Positions 16,301 through 24,256 are shown, counted from the stretch's first letter. The stretch: 38,103 nt of DNA from Cellulomonas algicola (GCF_003851725.1 NZ_BHYL01000225.1:1-38103); one strand, 5' to 3'. The notes: generated by a model from the letters alone, not told the origin. Translations and numbers: made by a program.

Positions 16301-19130
16301 CCCCGCGTTCGTCGACACGGCCGCCGACGTCGGCCTCGCGTACCGGTACCACGTGGTCGCGCTCGACCCGTCGGGGGCCGAGTCCGTGCCGACCGACGTG
16401 CTCGACGTGACGACCGTCGACCCGTCCGTGCCCGTCGCGGGCGTGCCGTTCCCGGTGACGCTCGGCGCGGTCAACAAGAACGACGTGACCGTGCGCTGGT
16501 CGCCCGTCGACGGCGCGCTGTTCTACCAGGTGTACCGGTCGGAGTCGGTGAGCGGGCCGTACGAGCTCGTCGGGCGGGCGTCGACCGCGTCGTACACCGA
16601 CACGACGGTCCTGACGACGATCGCGTACTCGTACCGCGTCGCCTCGGTGAACGCGGGCGGCGTGTCTGCGCAGTCGCTCCCCGTGACGTCGCCCGCCGTC
16701 ACGACGCTGTCGCGGCAGTCGGAGCGGCTCGACCGGTCGCCCGTCGCGGTCGCCGTCGACGGCGGCGTCTACGTCGGCTGGCGCATGCTCGGCACGGACC
16801 CGGAGTCGATCGGGTTCCACGTGTACCGCGACGGCCGGCGGATCACCGGCGCACCGATCGGCGGCTCGACCAACACGCTCGACGCGGGCGGCACCGCGGC
16901 GTCGACCTACCGCGTGAGCAGCGTCGTCGACGGCATCGAGCGCTGGGCCACCCCCGAGTTCCGGCCCTGGTCCGAGCAGCACCTCGACGTTCCGCTCGAC
17001 AAGCCCGCCGACGCGTACGCCAAGGACGGCCAGCCGTACACGTACAACGCCAACGACGCGTCCGTGGGCGACCTCGACGGCGACGGACAGTACGAGATCG
17101 TCGTCAAGTGGGACCCGTCCAACTCGAAGGACAACTCCCAGGCCGGCTACACGGGCAACGTCTACCTCGACGCGTACGAGCTCGACGGCACCCGCCTCTG
17201 GCGGGTCGACCTGGGCCGCAACATCCGCGCCGGTGCGCACTACACGCAGTTCCAGGTGTTCGACCTGGACGGCGACGGGCGCGCCGAGGTCACGGCGAAG
17301 ACGGCCGACGGAACCGTCGACGGGGTGGGCGGCGTCATCGGCGACGCCCGCGCCGACTACCGCAACTCCAGCGGCTACGTCCTCACCGGACCGGAGTTCC
17401 TCACGGTCTTCGACGGGCGCTCGGGTGCCGCGGTCGACACCGTCGACTACACGCCGCCGCGCGGCGACGTCTCCGCGTGGGGCGACGCCTACGGCAACCG
17501 CGTCGACCGGTTCCTCGCCGGCGTCGCGTACCTCGACGGCGAGCACCCGTCGCTCGTCGTCAGCCGCGGCTACTACACGCGCACCGTCATCGCGACGTAC
17601 GACTTCGACGGCGCGCAGCTGGTGCAGCGGTGGGTGTTCGACTCCGACGTCGAGGGCGACCGGTACAAGGGCCAGGGCAACCACAACCTGTCCGTGGCCG
17701 ACGTCGACGGGGACCAGAAGGACGAGATCGTCTTCGGCTCCATGACGGTCGACGACGACGGCGACCCGCTGTACGTCACCGGTCTCGGGCACGGCGACGC
17801 GCTGCACGTGTCCGACCTCGACCCGTCGCGCGACGGGCTGGAGGTGTTCGCGGTGCACGAGGAGGCGCCGTCGTCGAAGGGCATCGGCGCGACGTTCCGC
17901 GACGCCCGCACGGGTGAGGTGCTGTGGTCGATGCCGGCGGCGAAGGACACGGGCCGGGGCGCCTCGGCGGACATCGATCCGTCGCACGACGGCGCGGAGT
18001 CGTGGGCCGTCGTCGACACCGGCGAGTGGAACTCGCGCGCCGGCCAGCTCCGGGCCGCGGACGGGACGCTGATCGGGACGTCGATCCCGGCGGCGAACTT
18101 CCTCACCTGGTGGGACGGCGACCTCCTGCGGGAGATCACCGACCACGACTGGGACGCCACGACGACCACGGGCGTGCCGACGATCGCGAAGTGGTCGCCG
18201 TCCGCCGGGGCCGCCACGGAGATCTACCGCGCGACGGGGACGCTGTCGAACAACGGCACCAAGGGCACCCCCGCCCTGCAGGCCGACCTGTTCGGCGACT
18301 GGCGCGAGGAGCTCGTCACCCGGCTCGCGGACTCGTCCGCGCTGCGCATCGCGACGACCGTCGACGTCACCCAGCACCGGCTGCGCACCCTGCAGTCCGA
18401 CCCGGTGTACCGGCTCGGCGTCGCCTGGCAGAACACCGGCTACAACCAGCCGCCGCACACGTCGTACTTCCTCGGCGCGGGGATGACGACGCCGCCGGCA
18501 CCGCGGCTCGCGCTCACGGGCGCGGACCCGGGGCCGGGGGAGCGGGTCCCCGGACCGGCCACCGGCGCGCCCGCTCGCGGGGCGCTGTCGTCGGACAACT
18601 GGGACGGCGACGGGACGTACACCGTGGCGCTCAACGTCTGGTGGGGGCAGAACGCCCACACCGTGACGCTCCTCGAGAACGGGGTCGAGATCGCCCGACG
18701 CGACCTCGTCGACGCCACGCCGTCCGCGCAGTCCGCCGCCTTCCAGGTGGCCGGCCGGGGCAACGGCACGTACGTCTACACCGCGGTGCTCACCAACCAG
18801 CACGGGTCGACGACGACCGCCCCGCTGACCGTCGTCGTGAGCAAGGCGAACCCGGCGACCCCGGTGCTGAGCCACGACAACTGGGACGGCGACGGGACGT
18901 ACACCGTCACGACCAACCTGTGGTGGGGCACCAACGCGACCGAGTACCGGCTCTACGAGGACGGCGTCCTCGTCGACGCGCAGGCGCTCGTCGCGAACGG
19001 CGTCAACGCCCAGAAGGCCACGACGACCGTCACCGGCCGGGCCGTCGGGACGCACGTCTACCGCGCGGAGCTGTCCAACGCCGCCGGCACGACCAGCAGC
19101 ACGGACCTGAAGGTGGTGGTCCGCCGCTGA
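13302..19130 (+). CDS. Secreted rhamnogalacturonan acetylesterase (CE12) - rhamnogalacturonan lyase (PL11) fusion
   Basis: A 1942-residue multidomain secreted enzyme for rhamnogalacturonan I, the branched pectin backbone. In order: a long basic signal region ending ALPAHAA (about 63); an FDLG-type beta-sandwich module (68-210); a PEP-rich linker; an FN3-like domain (230-320); a second FDLG module (330-470); an SGNH/CE12 esterase (480-690) with GDS (Ser486), GGRS, GHND (about 552-555) and DDTH (Asp668, His671); an FN3 domain; a third FDLG module (from 801); two FN3 domains; a PL11 lyase (1139-1740) with its QSERLDRSPVAV start and repeated DLDGDGQYE / DLDGDGRAE calcium-type loops; and two Ig-like repeats that each begin DNWDGDGTY (1763 and 1857), as in chitinases. 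The esterase would remove acetyl groups that hinder the lyase. ATG 13302 has GAAGG 8 bases upstream. LacI-type operators lie at its promoter and a strong terminator follows. Confidence 0.93.
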   Translation: MRPTRPRTPLPEPAPEPTPGAAPASSAHDLRRAHARRRAAAAVGFTTALATGTLAAVALPAHAADPATWKFDLGTATSPVADGYRQVTEATRYDASTGFGIVPADGVTPISRDRGTTDAADRDFVLATAWSFVVDVPNGTYDVTVRSGDLLATSSTTTTNLTLEGATAGTLKTKQVAAEGTWRTTVADGQLTLGVTGAGAGGYVNAVVVTAVAVEPGPDPDPEPEPDPTIAAPTALRLAHVAPGSATLRWNEVAGATGYVLTRADALAGPYTEVARTTRDVFATDASVDTTTTHWYRVQTLTATGASVPSAAAVSSLAGDGVPDPTLPADGVLAFDLGSGALVPGSTRLDATSAYGPTARAGFVDPSQVTATDRGTADALRSDFVTVGDTELVVDLPAGDYTVDLVAGDTTEASEIAITAEQMAKVATTAKPAGQFLEMSFDIAVVDGQLNLDFAGTAPKLNALTIRQQSPRTAGPKPTVWVTGDSTVQSYTADYAPQAGWGQMIDRYLSDGVVVDNRAIGGRSSKNFISQGRLDEVLRLIKPGDYLFVQFGHNDNSYGVDDRYAAPADYREYLRTYVDGARQRGATPVLVTPVSRRSFDATTGRFNVSFPEYVAAATALAAETGTPLVDLSASSRAYLDEIGPEAAKAVFLHVPAGVYPGRPAGTVDDTHFQEYGAIQMARLVATDVAALDVPLAGEVEGFEPPAAVPDAPAGVVAGNVSNAGVQLTWTPVEGADVYRVYRKDAAAGDDAYALVATSTLAQAAVGGLVEGASYDLRVTAVNGRGESAPSATVRVTTKAALYKFDVQLAGSPVMPGYVEVNQNSRYTPETGWGWLDPTGMGGRDRGTNFPTPPNDLQRDFLLPGPQHVLAVDVPDGSYAVKTYNGDWIGTSRSNVQIEGKDWGASNAGAGAVSEKVSQPVLVTDGQLSIVMTGSSSRLNGVEITPLLLAPQDLVLDGVSIDGAAVSVALSWTGTDDSAGYRVYRQASGAAAPVAIGETIDPAFVDTAADVGLAYRYHVVALDPSGAESVPTDVLDVTTVDPSVPVAGVPFPVTLGAVNKNDVTVRWSPVDGALFYQVYRSESVSGPYELVGRASTASYTDTTVLTTIAYSYRVASVNAGGVSAQSLPVTSPAVTTLSRQSERLDRSPVAVAVDGGVYVGWRMLGTDPESIGFHVYRDGRRITGAPIGGSTNTLDAGGTAASTYRVSSVVDGIERWATPEFRPWSEQHLDVPLDKPADAYAKDGQPYTYNANDASVGDLDGDGQYEIVVKWDPSNSKDNSQAGYTGNVYLDAYELDGTRLWRVDLGRNIRAGAHYTQFQVFDLDGDGRAEVTAKTADGTVDGVGGVIGDARADYRNSSGYVLTGPEFLTVFDGRSGAAVDTVDYTPPRGDVSAWGDAYGNRVDRFLAGVAYLDGEHPSLVVSRGYYTRTVIATYDFDGAQLVQRWVFDSDVEGDRYKGQGNHNLSVADVDGDQKDEIVFGSMTVDDDGDPLYVTGLGHGDALHVSDLDPSRDGLEVFAVHEEAPSSKGIGATFRDARTGEVLWSMPAAKDTGRGASADIDPSHDGAESWAVVDTGEWNSRAGQLRAADGTLIGTSIPAANFLTWWDGDLLREITDHDWDATTTTGVPTIAKWSPSAGAATEIYRATGTLSNNGTKGTPALQADLFGDWREELVTRLADSSALRIATTVDVTQHRLRTLQSDPVYRLGVAWQNTGYNQPPHTSYFLGAGMTTPPAPRLALTGADPGPGERVPGPATGAPARGALSSDNWDGDGTYTVALNVWWGQNAHTVTLLENGVEIARRDLVDATPSAQSAAFQVAGRGNGTYVYTAVLTNQHGSTTTAPLTVVVSKANPATPVLSHDNWDGDGTYTVTTNLWWGTNATEYRLYEDGVLVDAQALVANGVNAQKATTTVTGRAVGTHVYRAELSNAAGTTSSTDLKVVVRR

Positions 19131-19140
19131 CGCGCTGGCG

Positions 19141-19174
19141 CGGGCGGGCCGGCTTGCTGACACCGGCCCGCCCG
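19141..19174 (+). terminator. Terminator after the pectin enzyme gene
   Basis: A perfect 12-bp stem (19141-19152 with 19163-19174; CGGGCGGGCCGG and its complement) with a 10-base loop, starting 10 bases after the stop codon. Confidence 0.8.
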
Positions 19175-19254
19175 TGCTCTCACCGCTCGACGCCCCGCCC
19201 CGATCCGTCCGGGTGGGGCGTCGGCGCGTCCGAGGTGCCCCGTACGGTGTCCGC

Positions 19255-19530
19255 ATGACGACGACCGAGCAGCTGCAGTTCGACACGACGATCGGCGTGG
19301 AGGTCAAGGGCGAGACCTGGAGCTGCGTCGAGATCCCTGGCTCGGCGGAGTTCTTCGGCACCGGCAAGACGGTCCGCGTCGACGCGACCGTCGACGACGT
19401 CGTGCTGGAGAACGTCGGCGCGATGGTCACGGGGACCGGCGGGCACATGGTGTCGCTGAGCGCGAAGGTGCGCAAGCGTCTCGGCAAGGACGTCGGCGAC
19501 CCCGTCCGCGTCACGATCACGAAGCGCTGA
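19255..19530 (+). CDS. DUF1905 domain protein
   Basis: A 91-residue protein of the DUF1905 type, a small beta-barrel of unknown role. It shows the family's pattern: an early acidic strand (VEVKGETWSCVEIPGSAEFF), a middle V-D-A-T-V-D strand and a closing segment LSAKVRKRLGKDVGDPVRVT. ATG 19255 is used because the sequence before it has no Shine-Dalgarno, while TACGGT lies 6 bases upstream in the place of a -10 box, so the mRNA may be leaderless. It faces the oxidoreductase gene convergently, with a long hairpin between them. Confidence 0.75.
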   Translation: MTTTEQLQFDTTIGVEVKGETWSCVEIPGSAEFFGTGKTVRVDATVDDVVLENVGAMVTGTGGHMVSLSAKVRKRLGKDVGDPVRVTITKR

Positions 19531-19602
19531 CGCGCACGGACGCCGACGACGGCGCCCGCGTCCACCGCGCCCCGCCCGGCTCCTTGCCGGCCTGACGACG
19601 CG

Positions 19603-19650
19603 ACAACGGCTCGAGAGCGCGACACGGATGTCGCAGTCTCGAGCCGTTGT
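19603..19650. terminator. Bidirectional hairpin with conserved apex, copy 1
   Basis: A 48-base inverted repeat: a perfect 14-bp outer stem (ACAACGGCTCGAGA, 19603-19616, with 19637-19650) and an inner hairpin GCGACA-CGGA-TGTCGC. It lies between convergent genes and should stop both. The apex is identical to that of the hairpin at 29683-29730, while the outer stems differ in a compensated way. Confidence 0.8.
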
Positions 19651-19719
19651 CTCCGCTCAGAGCGGGCGATGTGGCCGGGCGCCGACGTCGCCGATCGCGA
19701 CGGCCGGCCGACCGGCGGG

Positions 19720-20643
19720 TCAGACGCGGACGACGACCTTGCCGCGGACGTGGCCGGACGCGCTCGCCTCGTGCGCCGCAGCGGCGTCGGCCAGGTCGAA
19801 CACCTGCGCGACCTCGACCCGCACCTTGCCCTCGTCGATCAGCGCGCCCAGCGCCGCGAGGTCCGCGGAGTCCGGGCGGACCCAGACGTAGTGGCCGCCG
19901 AGCTCGTCGCGGGCCTTGGCGTCGACGATCGAGGCGATCGTGCCGCCGTCCCGCAGCAGCGCCGGGGCGGTCTCGACCGCGTCCGGGCTGCCGTAGTCGA
20001 GGACCACGTCGACACCGTCGGGTGCGATCGCGCGGACCCGCTCGACGAGCCCGTCGCCGTAGGTCACCGGCTCGGCGCCGAGGCCACGCAGGAACTCGTG
20101 GTTCGACTCCGACGCCGTCCCGACGACCGTCGCGCCGAGCGCCTTCGCGATCTGCACCGCGAACCCGCCGACGCCGCCCGCGGCGGCGTGCACGAGCACC
20201 GTCTGGCCGGCCGTCACGCCGCTGCGCCTGATCGACTGGTACGCCGTGAGCCCGGCCAGCGGGACCGCGGCGGCCTCCTCGAACGAGAGGCTCGACGGCT
20301 TGGGCGCGAGGGTCCGGACCGGCGCGGACACGTACTCGGCGAACGTCCCGCCGTGCACCCAGTCCTTGCGGACGTAGCCGAACACCTCGTCGCCGACCTG
20401 GTACTCGGTGGTGTCGAGGCCGACGCGCTCGACGACGCCCGCCACGTCCCAGCCCGGGACGACGGGGAAGTGCACGTCCATGATCTGGTCGAGGTAGCCC
20501 TCGCGGACCTTCCAGTCCACCGGGTTCACCGATGCGGCCCGCACACGGACCAGGACCGTGTCGGCGCCGACCTTGGGGGTCGGCTGGTCGGTGAGCTCGA
20601 GGACGTCGCTGCCGCCGTAGCGGGAGTAGGTGATCGCACGCAT
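19720..20643 (-). CDS. NADP-dependent quinone oxidoreductase-like (zinc-free MDR) protein
   Basis: A 307-residue cytoplasmic medium-chain dehydrogenase/reductase of the quinone-reductase branch. It opens MRAITYSRYGGSDVLEL, has the GroES-like N-terminal domain with SVNPVDWKVREGY, and the nucleotide-binding fold with AAAGGVGGFAVQIAKALGA. The Cys/His zinc ligands of alcohol dehydrogenases are absent, which supports NADPH-dependent reduction of quinones or enals. ATG 20643 is chosen from homology of the opening; upstream codons up to 20751 do not look coding. The substrate is unknown and there is no operon partner. Confidence 0.85.
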   Translation of the reverse strand: MRAITYSRYGGSDVLELTDQPTPKVGADTVLVRVRAASVNPVDWKVREGYLDQIMDVHFPVVPGWDVAGVVERVGLDTTEYQVGDEVFGYVRKDWVHGGTFAEYVSAPVRTLAPKPSSLSFEEAAAVPLAGLTAYQSIRRSGVTAGQTVLVHAAAGGVGGFAVQIAKALGATVVGTASESNHEFLRGLGAEPVTYGDGLVERVRAIAPDGVDVVLDYGSPDAVETAPALLRDGGTIASIVDAKARDELGGHYVWVRPDSADLAALGALIDEGKVRVEVAQVFDLADAAAAHEASASGHVRGKVVVRV

Positions 20644-20825
20644 ACGAGTCCCAGCACCACCCCCGTCGCACCTATTCCACACACCCCGGTCGGCATCGCC
20701 GACGTCACACTCCGACCCACCGCACCCGGCCGACCGGTGCGACGCCCTCAAGGCGCGGCCGGAGGACGCCGATCTCCCCGGTGGTCGCCCCGGGCGCGAC
20801 GCACGGCGGTGGGAGTGAGGACGAC

Positions 20826-21359
20826 GTGACCGGCTACAGCTGGATCTCCGTGGACATGCGGGCTCTCGCGCGCCCGTCGGAGGAGACGCACCGACGCTTC
20901 CTCAACAAGCTCAACTTCGAGCCGGGGTGGAGGGAGGACATGCCGACGCTGGCGTGGACGCTGTCCGAGCCGGGGCGTCCTGACTGGGTGTCGACGATCG
21001 AGCTGGCACGCCTGGTGTCCGATCGGACGCGCGCGGTCCTCGAACCGCTGCTCGGCCCGGAGGACCGGGTGCAGTGGCTCCCCGCGACGCTCACCACGTC
21101 CGAGGGTGAGGCGCTGCCGTACTGGGTCATGCACTTCCCCGAGCCGTTCGACCCCTACGACGAGCGCAGGACCGTCCGCGGACCGAGCGGGCTCCCCCTT
21201 CCGGGCGGTGCTGTCGTGTCGCGTGCCCGGACGGCGGGTCACGACGTGGTAGCGCCGCCGCTCGAGGTGAGCTCTCTCTTCGTGAGCGACCGGGTGCTCA
21301 TGGCGATGCTCGACGCGCGCCTCACGGGCTGGGACTGCAGGATCGCGACCGTCGCCTAA
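20826..21359 (+). CDS. Hypothetical protein, possibly an immunity protein (Imm11/DUF1629-like end)
   Basis: A 177-residue protein that I do not recognise with certainty. The C-terminal half contains DVVAPPLEVSSLFVSDRVLM followed by AMLDARLTG, which resembles the ending of DUF1629/Imm11-type immunity proteins (lfvSd.v..al..a.itG). GTG 20826 is chosen for GAGG 5 bases upstream. No toxin gene is adjacent, so if it is an immunity protein it is an orphan. Its stop overlaps the 3' end of the convergent MFS gene by 4 bases. Confidence 0.5.
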   Translation: MTGYSWISVDMRALARPSEETHRRFLNKLNFEPGWREDMPTLAWTLSEPGRPDWVSTIELARLVSDRTRAVLEPLLGPEDRVQWLPATLTTSEGEALPYWVMHFPEPFDPYDERRTVRGPSGLPLPGGAVVSRARTAGHDVVAPPLEVSSLFVSDRVLMAMLDARLTGWDCRIATVA

Positions 21360-22666
21360 GACGGTTCCGGGGCGTCGCGGGGGACGATCGCGAACGGCCA
21401 CGGGTGGCGGCGGAGGGCCGGGCGGAGGTGGCCGACCTGCGCGAGCGCCGTGGCGACGAAGGCGGTCGCGACGAGGGCGAGCGCGCCCGTGACGACGAGG
21501 CCCGCGCGCACGCCGAGCCACTCGGTGAGCCAGCCCTGCAGCAGCCCCCCGAGCGCGTGCCCGCCGAGCAGCAGCGGCGAGTAGAGCGCGAGGACGCGCC
21601 CGCGGACGGGCTGGTCGGCGGTGAGCTGGACGAGGGTGTTGGCCGCCATGAGGAACAGCAGCGTCGCGCCGCCGACGACGGCGAGCATCACGAGGAAGAC
21701 GGCGTGCGTCGGGGACAGGGCCGCGAGCGCCTCGGTGACGGCGAACAGCCCGGACGCGACGACGACGTTGCGGGTCCGCAGCCGCAGGAACCGCCCGCCG
21801 AGCACGACGCCGACGAACGCCCCCGCGGCGCTGACGGCGTTGTAGAGCCCGAACCCGGCGGCGCCGGTGTGCCACACGTCCTGCGCGAACGCGGTGAGGA
21901 CGACGGGTCCGTTCATCCCGAGCGCGCCCATCAGCCCGGCGAGCGCGATGACCCAGGCCAGTCGCGGCCGGTCGAGCACGTACCGGATGCCCTCGCGCAC
22001 CTGGCCGCGGGCGCGGGGGACGCGTGGCGCGGGGTGCAGCTCGCGGGTGCGCATCGACGCGACGATCGCCACGACGCACAGCGCGACGACCCCGTTCACG
22101 GTGAACGCCCAGCCCTCGCCCCAGTGCGCGATGACGAACCCGGCGGCGGCCGGCCCGAGCAGCCCGCCGGCCTGCCCGATCGCGTTCATGGTGCTGACGG
22201 CCTTCTGCAGCCCCTGGTCGCCGACGATCTCGCTGACGAGCACCTGGCGCGACGGCTGGTCGACGGACGCGACGACCCCGAGCAGCACCGCGACGACGTA
22301 GAGGTGCCAGACGGCGACGACACCCGTGAGCGTGAGGACGGCGAGCACCGCGGCGAGCACGGCGTTGGCGACCTGCGCGACCTCGACGAGGCGACGCTTG
22401 TCGTACCGGTCGGCGAGCAGCCCGCCGAACGGACCGACGACGAGCATCGGCAGGAACTGGAGCGCGACGAGCACGCCGACGGCCGCGGACGACCCGGTGA
22501 GCTCGAGGACCAGCCAGTCGGTCGACATGCGGACCATCCACATGCCGGTGCCGCCCAGCAGCTGGGCGCCGAGCAGGAGGCGGAAGTTGACGAGGGACAG
22601 GACGCTGCGGCCCGACGAGCGCTCGCGGTCGTTCGTCGGCCCGCCGGGACGGTCGGCGGAACCCGT
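21356..22666 (-). CDS. MFS transporter (EntS-like exporter); start codon abnormal
   Basis: An integral membrane exporter of the major facilitator superfamily. The first half shows the EntS-type pattern NFRLLLGAQLLGG, STDWLVLELTGSSAAVGVL and the loop motif GGLLADRYDKRR; about 12 membrane segments can be counted over roughly 430 residues. Coding similarity begins upstream of the first available ATG (22543, inside membrane segment 1), yet no ATG, GTG or TTG lies in frame between the end of the lactate dehydrogenase gene and that point. A strong Shine-Dalgarno GAGGAAGGA (22675-22683) is placed 8 bases before an ACG at 22666, used here provisionally. A sequencing error or a recent start-codon loss is the alternative. 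The substrate is unknown. Confidence 0.75.
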   Translation of the reverse strand, partial: TGSADRPGGPTNDRERSSGRSVLSLVNFRLLLGAQLLGGTGMWMVRMSTDWLVLELTGSSAAVGVLVALQFLPMLVVGPFGGLLADRYDKRRLVEVAQVANAVLAAVLAVLTLTGVVAVWHLYVVAVLLGVVASVDQPSRQVLVSEIVGDQGLQKAVSTMNAIGQAGGLLGPAAAGFVIAHWGEGWAFTVNGVVALCVVAIVASMRTRELHPAPRVPRARGQVREGIRYVLDRPRLAWVIALAGLMGALGMNGPVVLTAFAQDVWHTGAAGFGLYNAVSAAGAFVGVVLGGRFLRLRTRNVVVASGLFAVTEALAALSPTHAVFLVMLAVVGGATLLFLMAANTLVQLTADQPVRGRVLALYSPLLLGGHALGGLLQGWLTEWLGVRAGLVVTGALALVATAFVATALAQVGHLRPALRRHPWPFAIVPRDAPEPS

Positions 22667-22710
22667 GGGGACGGTCCTTCCTCGGTCGATCGGACGTCGG
22701 TGCTCGCGTG

Positions 22711-23922
22711 TCAGGGCAGGCGCACGTGCTGCGGCCCGAGCTCGCCGACGGACGCGACGCCGAGCAGCGCCATGGTGCGGCGCACCTCGCGGGACAGGAT
22801 CTCGGCCGCCCGGTCGACCCCGCGCTCGCCGCCGGCCATGAGGCCGTACAGGTAGGCGCGGCCGACGAGCGCGGCGCGCGCGCCGAGGGCGAGGGACGCG
22901 ACGACGTCGGCGCCGGACATGACGCCGGTGTCGACCCAGACCTCGGTGCGGTCGCCGACGGCCTCGGCGACGTCGGGCAGCAGGCGCAGCGGGACGGGTG
23001 CGCGGTCGAGCTGGCGGCCGCCGTGGTTGGACAGGACGATCGCGTCGGCCCCGGCGTCGGTGACCCGGCGCGCGTCGTCGACGGTCTGGATGCCCTTGAT
23101 GATGAGCGGCCCGTCCCACGAGGCGCGGAGCCACTCGAGGTCGGCGATCGTCATGGTGGGGTCGAAGAGCTTGTCGAGGAGCTCGGCGACGGTGCCGTCC
23201 CACGTGGACAGGGACGCGAACGTCAAGGGCTCCGTCGTGAGCAGGTTGACCCACCAAGCAGGGTGGGTCGCGGCGTCGAGGACCGTCTTGACGGTGAGCG
23301 CGGGCGGGATCGAGAAGCCGTTGCGGGCGTCGCGCAGGCGCGCGCCGGCGACCGGCACGTCGACGGTGAGCATGAGGGCCTCGAACCCGGCGGCCTTGGC
23401 GCGGGCCATGAGGTCCTCGCCGGCGGAGCGGTCCTTCCAGACGTAGAGCTGGAACCACTTGCGCGCGTCGGGTGCGGCGGCGGCGACGTCCTCGATCGAC
23501 GTCGTGCCCATCGTGGACAGCGCGTAGGGGATGTCGCGGCGCTCGGCGACGCGGACCACGGCGCGCTCGCCCTCGTGGTGCATCATCCGCGTGAAGCCGG
23601 TGGGGGCGAACGCGAACGGCTGCGCGGAGGGCTTGCCGAGGAAGTCGGTGGTCGTGTCGACGCCCGACACGTCGTGCAGGATCGACGGCTGGAACTCGAG
23701 GTTGCGGAACAGCGACCGCGCGCGGCGCAGGCTGATCTCGGCCTCGGCGGCGCCGTCCGTGTAGTCGAACACCGACCGCGGCGTGCGCCGGCGCGCGACC
23801 GAGCGGAGGTCGGCGATGGTGAGGGCGTCGGCCAGGCGCCGGTCGGTCGCGTTGAGCGTGATCGGCTTGGGCCGCAGCAGCGGCTTGAGCTCGGACCACG
23901 ACGGGATCTGGCGTTCGGTCAC
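22711..23922 (-). CDS. lldD: FMN-dependent L-lactate dehydrogenase (alpha-hydroxy-acid oxidase family)
   Basis: A 403-residue FMN enzyme that oxidises L-lactate or another 2-hydroxy acid to the keto acid and passes electrons to quinone. Recognisable parts: RRRTPRSVFDYTDGAAEAEI near the start, FAPTGFTRMMHHEGE, the Lys of LIIKGI, the catalytic SNHGGRQLDRAP (His300) and the phosphate-binding DTGVMSGADVVASLALGA. GTG 23922 has AGGAG 8 bases upstream. The MFS gene follows within 45 bases and may be co-transcribed. The 5' region contains 16-bp tandem repeats and a divergent promoter zone with palindromes. Another hydroxy-acid oxidase of the family remains possible. Confidence 0.85.
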   Translation of the reverse strand: MTERQIPSWSELKPLLRPKPITLNATDRRLADALTIADLRSVARRRTPRSVFDYTDGAAEAEISLRRARSLFRNLEFQPSILHDVSGVDTTTDFLGKPSAQPFAFAPTGFTRMMHHEGERAVVRVAERRDIPYALSTMGTTSIEDVAAAAPDARKWFQLYVWKDRSAGEDLMARAKAAGFEALMLTVDVPVAGARLRDARNGFSIPPALTVKTVLDAATHPAWWVNLLTTEPLTFASLSTWDGTVAELLDKLFDPTMTIADLEWLRASWDGPLIIKGIQTVDDARRVTDAGADAIVLSNHGGRQLDRAPVPLRLLPDVAEAVGDRTEVWVDTGVMSGADVVASLALGARAALVGRAYLYGLMAGGERGVDRAAEILSREVRRTMALLGVASVGELGPQHVRLP

Positions 23923-23946
23923 CGGGGGACTCCTGGGCGCGTCGTC

Positions 23947-24010
23947 GGGCTGCACGGAGGTGGGGCTGCACGGAGGTGGGGCTGCACGGAGGTTCGGGCT
24001 GACGGAGGTG
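23947..24010. repeat. 16-bp tandem repeat upstream of the lactate dehydrogenase gene
   Basis: GGGCTGCACGGAGGTG repeated at 23947, 23963 and 23979, with a diverged fourth copy to about 24010. The array starts 25 bases upstream of the GTG start, so it lies in the leader or promoter. Confidence 0.75.
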
Positions 24011-24060
24011 CGGGTGCGGTGCTCCCGAGGCTACGGCGCCTCGGTCGCGCTGTCTCCGGA

Positions 24061-24084
24061 TCGCCGGTAAGCGCTCACCGGCGA
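24061..24084. promoter_or_regulatory. 24-bp palindrome in divergent region
   Basis: Arms TCGCCGGT (24061-24068) and ACCGGCGA (24077-24084) are perfect complements, and the 8 bases between hold AGCGCT, so 22 of 24 positions are symmetric. It lies between the lactate dehydrogenase gene and sugar transporter 2. Confidence 0.55.
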
Positions 24085-24089
24085 CCCTT

Positions 24090-24101
24090 TGAAACGATAC
24101 A
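24090..24101. promoter_or_regulatory. LacI-type operator, upstream copy
   Basis: TGAAACGATACA; its reverse complement TGTATCGTTTCA differs at one base from the second copy at 24202-24213. Confidence 0.6.
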
Positions 24102-24124
24102 CGCCACGTCCCGCCCGGTCACCA

Positions 24125-24144
24125 GGCGAGTTGCGCAACTCGCC
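24125..24144. promoter_or_regulatory. Perfect 20-bp palindrome
   Basis: GGCGAGTTGCGCAACTCGCC is fully symmetric. It lies between the two LacI-type sites and is probably a dimer binding site of a different regulator. Confidence 0.6.
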
Positions 24145-24201
24145 CGACGCTCCCGTAGCGTGGTGGACAGCCACCCGGTGTGGCGTGCGGCACAACGGCT
24201 T

Positions 24202-24213
24202 TGTAACGTTTCA
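24202..24213. promoter_or_regulatory. LacI-type operator, promoter-proximal copy
   Basis: TGTAACGTTTCA, close to the consensus TGAAACGTTTCA, ends 10 bases before the -35 box of ABC operon 2. Confidence 0.65.
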
Positions 24214-24223
24214 CGGCGAACCG

Positions 24224-24253
24224 TTGACACGGCTGCGAGGGCTCACCTACCGT
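24224..24253 (+). promoter_or_regulatory. Promoter of sugar ABC operon 2
   Basis: -35 TTGACA (24224-24229, consensus), 18-base spacer, -10 TACCGT (24248-24253). The expected start site falls in the operator-like element at 24257-24268. Confidence 0.75.
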
Positions 24254-24256
24254 CCG

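Noticed and set aside
15126-19625. A very long open frame on the minus strand opposite the CE12-PL11 gene, and similar long antisense frames at 11025-14960 and 1525-3945
   Set aside because: Their translations are Arg/Val/Asp-rich with no domain, signal or start-site support. They arise because high GC at third codon positions removes stop codons from the opposite strand.
20665-20743. Inverted arms GTCGCACC and GGTGCGAC around the promoter region of the quinone oxidoreductase-like gene
   Set aside because: The arms are 63 bases apart and do not overlap a recognisable promoter. The 8-mer also occurs in the palindrome at 31535, but two occurrences in such GC-rich DNA can be chance.
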